This document shows, piece after piece, positions 6,501 to 11,219 of a stretch of 11,219 nucleotides of DNA. Below the pieces are notes generated by a model that did not search any database, was not told the origin of the DNA, and saw only the letters and a program-made list of their open reading frames with translations. The position numbers were made by a program, and so were the translations under genes. Location of the stretch: positions 1-11,219 of the forward strand of contig CAYFUT010000079.1 in assembly GCA_964346395.1 (NCBI GenBank), given 5' to 3'. The stretch comes from CAYFUT01 sp964346395 (lineage in GTDB: Bacteria > Bacillota > Halanaerobiia > Halobacteroidales > Halobacteroidaceae). Position 1 is the first letter of the stretch; each line of letters begins with the position of its first letter.

Positions 6501-6695
6501 TTAATTCCTCCCTTTTGAAAAAGTAGTAGTCAAAAAGAAACCTAAAACCGTTCTGATTGCTACAATCACCCCCAGAATGGCCAGCTCTTCTAAGGCCGGA
6601 TGTAGAATAGTCCGGATCACATCAGCAGCCACTAAATTATCTACAAACTTCTTTCCCTCCTCAACTAATCCAGCCTTAATACAAATTTTCCTTAG
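6501..6695 (-). pseudogene. C-terminal remnant of a DUF1622 membrane protein
   Basis: An open frame that ends in TAA at 6501-6503 reads KAGLVEEGKKFVDNL, then VAADVIRTILHPALEELAIL, then GVIVAIRTVLGFFLTTTF. The pattern AADI.RT...P...EL..L..IV.IRT.L..FL is the conserved C-terminal half of DUF1622, a small family with about three membrane helices. The N-terminal helix is missing. No ATG, GTG or TTG start lies in frame before the conserved part, and the open frame runs back into the end of the glutaredoxin-reductase gene (in-frame stop at 6708). It therefore looks like a truncated gene joined to its upstream neighbour by deletion. The ribosome site of the next gene lies inside its last codons. Confidence 0.68.
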
Positions 6696-6696
6696 T

Positions 6697-7896
6697 TTAC
6701 TCAGAAGTCACCTGTAGATATTCATTAACTCTAAGTGCTGCCTTAGCTCCTTCGGCCGAAGATACTATTATCTGTTTATCCTTAATATCAGTCACATCTC
6801 CAGCAGCCCAGATTCCTTCTACACTAGTCTGATTATTCTTATCAATAACTATTTCATTACGGTCATTAATCTCTACCAAATTACTTACAAATCCAGTATT
6901 AGGAATTACCCGATTTCTACAAATAACGCCTCAACAGAAAACTCACGGTACTTTCCAGTTTCTGTATTGCGAACTACCAGTTTTTCCACTTGATCCTCCC
7001 CTACAATTTCTTCTACCCCATGGCAGGTATAAACTTCAATTAAATCATTATTATATACCTCTTTTTTCAACACTTCATCCCCTGCTAACTGATCCTGAAA
7101 CTCAATTAACTTAACCGGACTATCGAGTTTAGCCATATCCAAAGCTGCTTCCAAACCGGAATTGCCGCCACCGACTACAGCTACTTCATCGCCGGCATAT
7201 AGATAGCCGTCGCAGATAGCACAGTAGTGAACCCCATTACCTTTAAGCTCATATTCACCGGGGACACCTAAAGTCCGCTTGTGAGTTCCGGTAGCAACTA
7301 TTACTGACTTGGTTTCAATCTCCTGCTGGTTAGTTTCTAATATCTGTAAGTTATTTTCTTGTCTAATTTTCGTCACCTTCGCTCCTAACTTAGCCTGAAC
7401 ATTATACTTCTGGGTATGTTCCCAAAAAGACTGCATTAGTTCAGAACCTTTCACTTCTGGAGTGCCAATCCAGTTATCAATTATATCTGTTTCAATAACT
7501 TGTCCGCCAATTGCCAGTGATAACACCAACACTTCCAGACCTTTGCGAACTGCATAAACAGCTGCACTTAAACCAGCTGGACCTGCCCCCCTACAATAAC
7601 TAAATCCCAGATTTGATCCAAATTTTCTTCTGTCCCCAGTATTTGATTTAACTTACCGCTAGTTTCTAACTCCACTAAATCATCATAACCGCCGATATTA
7701 TCTCCATCAATAAATATCTGCGGAACCGACTTAACTCCATCAGTTCTCTTTACCATTTCCTTCTTTTTGCTTTCCTCTTCATCAATTAAATATTCAGTAT
7801 AATCTAAATTTTTGCTGCGAAAAAAGCTTTAGCTTTACGGCAGTATGGACACCAGGACAAAGTATAAATTTCAATTTCCGGCTGTTCAGTAGTCAC
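6697..7896 (-). pseudogene. Glutaredoxin-AhpF/thioredoxin reductase-like fusion, three frameshifts
   Basis: Joined conceptually, this is one protein of about 400 residues. A glutaredoxin domain (WCPYC at 15-19, then SVPQIFIDGDNIGGYDDL) is fused to a two-domain flavin disulfide reductase. The reductase shows an FAD site (VIVGG..GPAGLSAA), HYCAICDG active-site cysteines, VAVVGGGNSGLEAALDMA for NAD(P), and a C-terminal GIWAAGDVTD. In the nucleotide domain LIEFQ stands where NADPH-specific enzymes have HRR, so it resembles AhpF and may prefer NADH (inference). The start is GTG at 7896 with AGGAGGAG 6 nt upstream. Frame breaks are at 7820-7825 (a run of six T on the coding strand, seven expected), 7586-7591 (six G) and 6906-6908 (GGGTAATT where GGGTTAATT restores frame). 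The rest of the sequence is well conserved, so decay is recent or the breaks are sequence errors. Confidence 0.88.
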
Positions 7897-7967
7897 TATT
7901 ATCTCCTCCTAAAATTATTAATATTAATAACTGTTTACTTATCTTATAGTGTTCTTGCTTAAAATTA

Positions 7968-8175
7968 TTATTCCTCGTTAATTGTCAAAAAATCCAGTTT
8001 TAAACTCCGAATCAAAGACAAATATTTCCAATTAGATACGGCCTTCATTCTATTCCCAATCCCAAAAGACTGCTGCAGTAAAGTAGTAGCTTCTAATTCA
8101 AATCCAGCATCAATCAATATTTGATAGGATATATTGAACTTTACTATTATCATCCATGGTTTTAACTCTTTACAT
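7968..8175 (-). pseudogene. Unrecognised small gene broken by a stop at codon 2 and a frameshift
   Basis: A good ribosome site (AGGAGAG, 8182-8188) precedes ATG at 8175, but the next codon is TAA. Read through that, the frame gives RVKTMDDNSKVQYILSNI and stops near 8128. A second frame then carries LIDAGFELEATTLLQQSFGI, then GNRMKAVSNWKYLSLIRSLKL and ends with TAA at 7968. Both parts look coding, so one ~70-residue or originally longer protein broken at two points is the simplest reading. A methyltransferase tail was considered for LIDAGFELE but is not convincing. It starts 16 nt after the flavoprotein gene at 8192 in the same direction. Function unknown. Confidence 0.55.
7996..8006. promoter_or_regulatory. 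Candidate operator, copy 2 of the GAGTTT-type dyad
   Basis: AGTTT-T-AAACT is an 11-base perfect dyad followed by CCGAAT. The 11-mer AAACTCCGAAT (8002-8012) occurs again at 8878-8888 in the larger dyad upstream of the flavoprotein gene at 8192. It lies 100 bases before the glutaredoxin-reductase start, near a possible -35 (TTGACA at 7983-7988). It overlaps the 3' part of the broken small gene, so coding coincidence is possible. Confidence 0.35.
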
Positions 8176-8191
8176 GTGCTCTCCTAAATCA

Positions 8192-8851
8192 TCAACCAGC
8201 TTCAACTTCTGCTGCCAATTTATTTCCCGCCTGTTTTAGATCCTCAATTATATTATAGGTAGCTTCTTTTTCCGGATGCTGACAGCTTAAAGTAGGTTCT
8301 TTATCCCTAGTTAACTCAATCGGCAGGTCATAAATTTCAGCTATCCCGCCTGTTTTACAATCAGCTCCATAACCGCAGTTAAAACAGGCGTATTCCCCCT
8401 GCACCTCTATTTCTTCTATTAATTTAAGGCGGAGATCAGCAAAGAAATCATTTATATCAGTTAAGACTCCACTTGCATCACCATCACCGCTGACGCCCAC
8501 CGCTACTCCAGGCTTTCCCTTTAAAGGAAAATTATCGTTATGACGCAGACTAAAACAAAACCGCTCCCAGAAAGCTCGCCCTTTAGCATGTAAACCATCC
8601 CAATATTCAGGACCGCCGAAAACTAATCCATCAGCCTCCAAAACCGCTGATTTAATTTCCTCTAACTTATCATCCTTTATACATTTATGAGTTTCAAGGC
8701 AACCGTTACAGACATCACAGGTTAAAACTTCAAATTCAGCCAGGGAATAAAAATCATACTCTAGCTCAGTAGCAGTTAGAATAGTCCGCACTACCTGTTC
8801 GCTTACTTTTTCGCTGCGCCCGCTGCTAATTCCTACAACTTTATTAGCCAT
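8192..8851 (-). CDS. Iron-sulfur flavoprotein-like NADPH-dependent FMN reductase
   Basis: A 219-residue flavodoxin-fold protein. GISSGRSEKVSEQV (7-20) is the FMN phosphate loop and VFGGPEYWDGLHAKGRAFWER (77-97) the flavin loop. Residues 45-57 (CDVCNGCLETHKC) have the compact C-x2-C-x2-C-x5-C spacing used by iron-sulfur flavoproteins (Isf) for a 4Fe-4S cluster. A second group of cysteines (C156, C159, C165 in ACFNCGYGADC, and C190) is not part of the classic Isf pattern and might hold another cluster or zinc. Isf proteins in anaerobes pass electrons to oxygen or peroxide, which fits the redox-stress neighbourhood; the substrate is not proven. ATG at 8851 follows GGAGGGG. The frame is intact. 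It lies 91 nt downstream of the Rrf2-type regulator. Confidence 0.86.
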   Translation of the reverse strand: MANKVVGISSGRSEKVSEQVVRTILTATELEYDFYSLAEFEVLTCDVCNGCLETHKCIKDDKLEEIKSAVLEADGLVFGGPEYWDGLHAKGRAFWERFCFSLRHNDNFPLKGKPGVAVGVSGDGDASGVLTDINDFFADLRLKLIEEIEVQGEYACFNCGYGADCKTGGIAEIYDLPIELTRDKEPTLSCQHPEKEATYNIIEDLKQAGNKLAAEVEAG

Positions 8852-8864
8852 TAATACCCCTCCA

Positions 8865-8889
8865 AATTAAGAGTTTAAAACTCCGAATT
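8865..8889. promoter_or_regulatory. 25-base dyad, candidate operator for the Rrf2-type regulator
   Basis: AATT-aa-GAGTTT-A-AAACTC-cg-AATT is symmetric about 8877 over 25 bases, with only the two bases on each side of the GAGTTT arms unmatched. It lies just upstream of the ribosome site of the iron-sulfur flavoprotein gene. It could also fold as an mRNA hairpin. Assignment to the adjacent Rrf2-type regulator is inference from position. Confidence 0.5.
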
Positions 8890-8942
8890 AGTTTATACTT
8901 AATATTTTCAGTAATATACTCCTTCTATTACCATTCATAATA

Positions 8943-9377
8943 TTAACTTTTATTAGAAAATTCTTCGTAATCAATTTTATCTTCTTTAGTTGCTAAATCA
9001 GCAATAGTCGTCGTTTCTAATTCATCCATCATTGTCTGATAAGCCTCATTAAAAACATGTAAAATTTTACAATCGGGCCGTTCACTACAATTTCTTGCTT
9101 CCGCCAGACAATCAAGCACCTGTTCTTCCTCTTCAAAAATACGGGCTACATCAGCAAAAGTAATTTCTTCCGGCTGTTTAGCCAGAGTATAACCGCCGCC
9201 AGCCCCTACATATGATTTAACTAAACCGGCTTTAGATAATCGCTGCATTACTTTAGCTAAGTAACTTTGAGAAGCTTTTAGTTGGTCAGCAATTTCATTT
9301 ACTAAAGTTACTTGCTGCTTATTAGTTAAATACAGTAGGCTATGAATAGCATATTCTGTTTTTTACGACAACTGCAT
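8943..9377 (-). pseudogene. Rrf2-family Cys-rich redox regulator with TAA at codon 5
   Basis: From ATG at 9377 (GGAGGAG 5 nt upstream) the frame of 144 codons reads MQLS, TAA, KTEYAIHSLLYLTN, then an EIADQLKASQSYLAKVMQRL helix-turn-helix (28-47), GLVKSYVGAGGGYTLAK wing (51-67), and a cysteine group C90-x6-C97-x5-C103. That is the whole Rrf2 fold, in which such cysteines bind a 2Fe-2S or 4Fe-4S cluster and sense iron-sulfur, NO or peroxide status. The family normally reads M-L-S-K-K/R at this start, so the TAA replaces a lysine AAA by one substitution. No new start lies in frame until M44, which would lack most of the DNA-binding domain. Unless suppressed or re-initiated, the regulator is dead. 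A weak promoter-like TTGCCC and TATAAA (15-base gap) lies at 9404-9430. Confidence 0.85.
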
Positions 9378-9427
9378 AGTATCTCCTCCACTTATTGGTT
9401 ATATTTATATAATACTCTTTCTAGGGG

Positions 9428-9604
9428 CAAAGTAACTTGGCTACCTAATTGATCAGGCAACTTAAAATTCGGGGCTTCAGTTCCCTCTTTCAGTCCGTCT
9501 ACTATTCCTGATTCCTCAAGTTCTTGGTTAGCTTGCTCTATCTTATCTGCAACTTCCTGAGGCAAATCAGATTCTGCTTGTAACTCTTTAATTTTATATT
9601 TCAG
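9428..9604 (-). pseudogene. N-terminal fragment of a peroxiredoxin-like (AhpC/TSA) gene
   Basis: The minus-strand frame reads LKYKIKELQAESDLPQEVAD, KIEQANQELEESG, then GTEAPNFKLPDQLGSQVTL, after which it turns into unrelated residues and stops at 9392. The pattern matches the helical leader and first strands (G..AP.F.LPD..G..VTL) of peroxiredoxin-like proteins of about 200 residues. The catalytic cysteine region, which would follow about 15-20 residues later, is deleted. The 5' end is also damaged: the expected ATG before the leader is replaced by AT-rich codons with no ribosome site. The break joins it directly to the promoter region of the Rrf2 gene. An intact copy would have been the natural peroxide-reducing partner of the glutaredoxin-AhpF-like fusion (inference). 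Confidence 0.75.
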
Positions 9605-9817
9605 TAAAATTATAATAAAAATCAATTTATAAGTTAAAATAAGCTTTATTTTGCAAATATAAGGCTGATTAATTTTAATTTATATAAAAATAGTGGTAAA
9701 TTTCTAAATAAAGTAGTATAATAGTAATATAAGTTTCATTTTCAGTTATATGATGCAATATAAAAAGAATTTAAAATTAATTATTCAACAAACTAAAAAT
9801 AGAAGGAGGAGAGAAAA
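9605..9817. other. AT-rich divergent intergenic region
   Basis: No gene recognised. It separates minus-strand relics from the plus-strand lipoprotein gene. It contains a perfect AT hairpin AAAATAA-GCT-TTATTTT (9636-9652), which could be a weak bidirectional terminator, and a run of very AT-rich DNA (9660-9760). Confidence 0.4.
9694..9722 (+). promoter_or_regulatory. Possible promoter of the leucine-rich lipoprotein gene
   Basis: A perfect -10 hexamer TATAAT lies at 9717-9722. With a 17-base gap the -35 would be TGGTAA, which matches only half of the consensus. The leader to the ATG at 9818 would be about 88 nt. In DNA this rich in AT, a TATAAT is expected by chance now and then. Confidence 0.35.
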
Positions 9818-11219
9818 ATGAGAATATATAAAGTTTTAATGACTTTGGGAATGATTTCATTTATAGTTTTAGGCTTACTCGGTTGTTCAGAAGAAATTGG
9901 GGATATAGGTGAGGAGATAGAAAAGCAGTATTATACTATTACTACTAATGTAAAGAGCGGAAGTGGAACAATTAAATTAACTCCTGAGCAAAGTGAGTAT
10001 CAACAAGGAACAGAAGTAACAATTGAAGCAATTCCTGATTCTAATTTTGTATTTGCAGGCTGGTCAGGATCGCTAACCGGCAGCCAGAAAGAACAAAGTA
10101 TTGTTGTAGATAGAGATATGCTTATAAATGGTTCATTTGTTGAGGGAATTGCGGGTTTTATCGTAAATATCAATGTTACTAATGATAATCTAATAGCAGA
10201 TGAATATCCAATAAACCTAACAGGAAGTATAAATGATCCTAATGGTGATATTTCAGAAGTAATAATTAACTGGGATGACGGCAATATTGATACAATAACA
10301 AGTGGTTATGAGAATATTGATCTGAATCATGTTTATCAAACACAAAAGCAATATACAATCACAGTAACAGGGGTTATTTCTGACGGTGAAAATATTGAAA
10401 TTACAATTGAAGCAGATATTGATATTATTAATTTTACAGATGAAAATCTAAAGCAAGTTGTTAAAGATATGCTTAATAAAGAAGATGAAAAAGAAATTGC
10501 TGTTTATGAAGTTAAAGAGATAACTGATTTGTATGCTGGGGAGAAAAATATAAGCTCATTAGGTGGTATAGAACACTTTACTAATTTAACAGACTTAAAT
10601 CTTTTCCGGAATAGTATAGATGATATTAGTCCTTTAGCAGATTTAACAAATTTAGAAAGGTTAACTCTTAAAGAAAATAATATAACTGATATCGAACCAT
10701 TATCCAGTTTAGATGCTTTAACCTATCTGGATCTTGATTCTAATTTTAATTTAAGTGATATAACACCATTAAGTAATTTAACTAATCTAGCTGAGTTGAT
10801 TTTTGTTGAAAATAATATAAGTGACATTAGTCCTTTATCAAGATTATCTAATTTGTACAGGTTATATCTTAGAGCTAATGCTGTAAGTGATTTAGAACCT
10901 TTAGCTAATTTAACTGGACTAAATTATTTATTCCTTGATAGTAATAATATAGATGATATTAGTCCTTTAGCTAATTTAGTCAACTTAAACACATTAGATC
11001 TTAGTGATAACAATATCAGTAATACCAGTTCTTTAACAAATTTAACAAACTTAAATGTATTAAATCTTAACAATAATAATATAAATGAAATTGAAAGTAT
11101 AACTGATTTAACTAATTTAGAATTTTTATATCTTCAAAACAATTCTATAGAAGATATTAGTCCATTGTCTGGATTAACTAAGATAGAATATTTGTATCTT
11201 AATGAAAATAATATAAGTG
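9818..11219 (+). CDS. Internalin-like leucine-rich repeat lipoprotein (3' end outside window)
   Basis: At least 467 residues, open to the window edge; the start ATG has GGAGGAG 5-6 nt upstream. Residues 1-23 are a lipoprotein signal (hydrophobic core, lipobox LLGC, Cys23). Residues 39-108 resemble an InlB B-repeat domain: YTITTNVKSGSGTIKLTP, GTEVTIEAIPD, FAGWSG. Residues 117-200 look like a PKD-type beta-sandwich (INWDDG at 150-155, LNHVY at 169-173, then YTITVTG). About 205-250 is an internalin-type cap (FTDENLKQVVKDML). From ~254 on, 22-residue repeats of the form L..L.L..N.I.DISPLANLTN continue to the edge, nearly ten units. The product is expected on the outer face of the cytoplasmic membrane, in protein or polysaccharide binding; the ligand is unknown. 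It is on the opposite strand to all intact genes of the window and appears undamaged so far as visible. Confidence 0.92.
   Translation, partial: MRIYKVLMTLGMISFIVLGLLGCSEEIGDIGEEIEKQYYTITTNVKSGSGTIKLTPEQSEYQQGTEVTIEAIPDSNFVFAGWSGSLTGSQKEQSIVVDRDMLINGSFVEGIAGFIVNINVTNDNLIADEYPINLTGSINDPNGDISEVIINWDDGNIDTITSGYENIDLNHVYQTQKQYTITVTGVISDGENIEITIEADIDIINFTDENLKQVVKDMLNKEDEKEIAVYEVKEITDLYAGEKNISSLGGIEHFTNLTDLNLFRNSIDDISPLADLTNLERLTLKENNITDIEPLSSLDALTYLDLDSNFNLSDITPLSNLTNLAELIFVENNISDISPLSRLSNLYRLYLRANAVSDLEPLANLTGLNYLFLDSNNIDDISPLANLVNLNTLDLSDNNISNTSSLTNLTNLNVLNLNNNNINEIESITDLTNLEFLYLQNNSIEDISPLSGLTKIEYLYLNENNIS

Noticed and set aside
6697..7756. Three separate small genes (reductase C-terminus, reductase body, glutaredoxin C-terminus)
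   Set aside because: Each starts in the middle of a domain without a ribosome site, and they join into one standard fusion when three small frame breaks are repaired.
6697..7896. Programmed frameshifting to make the full fusion
   Set aside because: Three separate shifts in one gene, without slippery heptamers followed by clear stimulatory structures, is not a known arrangement; decay or sequence error is simpler.
10000..10284. 94-residue minus-strand open frame
   Set aside because: It lies antisense to the B-repeat and PKD-like part of the lipoprotein gene and has no ribosome site.
9818..11219. CRISPR-like repetition in the right end
   Set aside because: The repeated DNA has a 66-base period that encodes 22-residue leucine-rich repeats, with variation at the wobble positions and no spacers.

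Overview
The window looks like part of the chromosome of an AT-rich, anaerobic, low-GC Gram-positive-type bacterium. Purine-rich AGGAGG ribosome sites precede nearly every gene, there is an Feo ferrous-iron operon, and flavodoxins and a Cys-rich Rrf2 regulator are present. The protein flavour (DUF2023, DUF2325, AhpF-like glutaredoxin fusion) suggests Halanaerobiales or Clostridia-like relatives; that placement is inference, since no rRNA or housekeeping marker is in the window.

Left part (1-4815, all minus strand): two iron-responsive transcription units. The first runs DUF2325, HD-GYP c-di-GMP phosphodiesterase, long-chain flavodoxin, DUF2023, with a Fur-like site ahead of it (2007-2027). 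The second is feoA, feoB and a 47-residue FeoB-associated Cys-rich membrane protein. It has a perfect consensus promoter (TTGACA, 17 bp, TATAAT), two Fur-like boxes in the leader and a hairpin terminator at 2062-2092. Together they read as a ferrous uptake and iron-starvation module: Feo imports Fe(II), flavodoxin substitutes for ferredoxin, and the HD-GYP enzyme may connect iron status to c-di-GMP.

Middle (4823-5790): a graveyard. It holds the remnant of a NifU-type Fe-S scaffold domain with an internal stop, a remnant of a DUF427 protein, and a TnpB (IS200/IS605) fragment followed by its right-end hairpin, which abuts the next gene.

Right-centre (5791-9604, all minus strand): a redox or peroxide-defence cluster in which two flavoprotein genes are intact and at least five other genes are broken. 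The broken ones are a glutaredoxin-AhpF/TrxR-like fusion with three frameshifts, a DUF1622 tail, an unknown gene with ATG followed by TAA, an Rrf2 regulator with TAA at codon 5, and the first ~60 codons of a peroxiredoxin-like gene. Two related dyads (7996-8006 and 8865-8889) may be operators of the broken regulator.

Right end (9818 to the edge, plus strand): an intact but window-truncated internalin-like lipoprotein with a lipobox, an InlB B-repeat-like domain, a PKD-like domain and about ten 22-residue leucine-rich repeats. No tRNA, rRNA or CRISPR array was seen.
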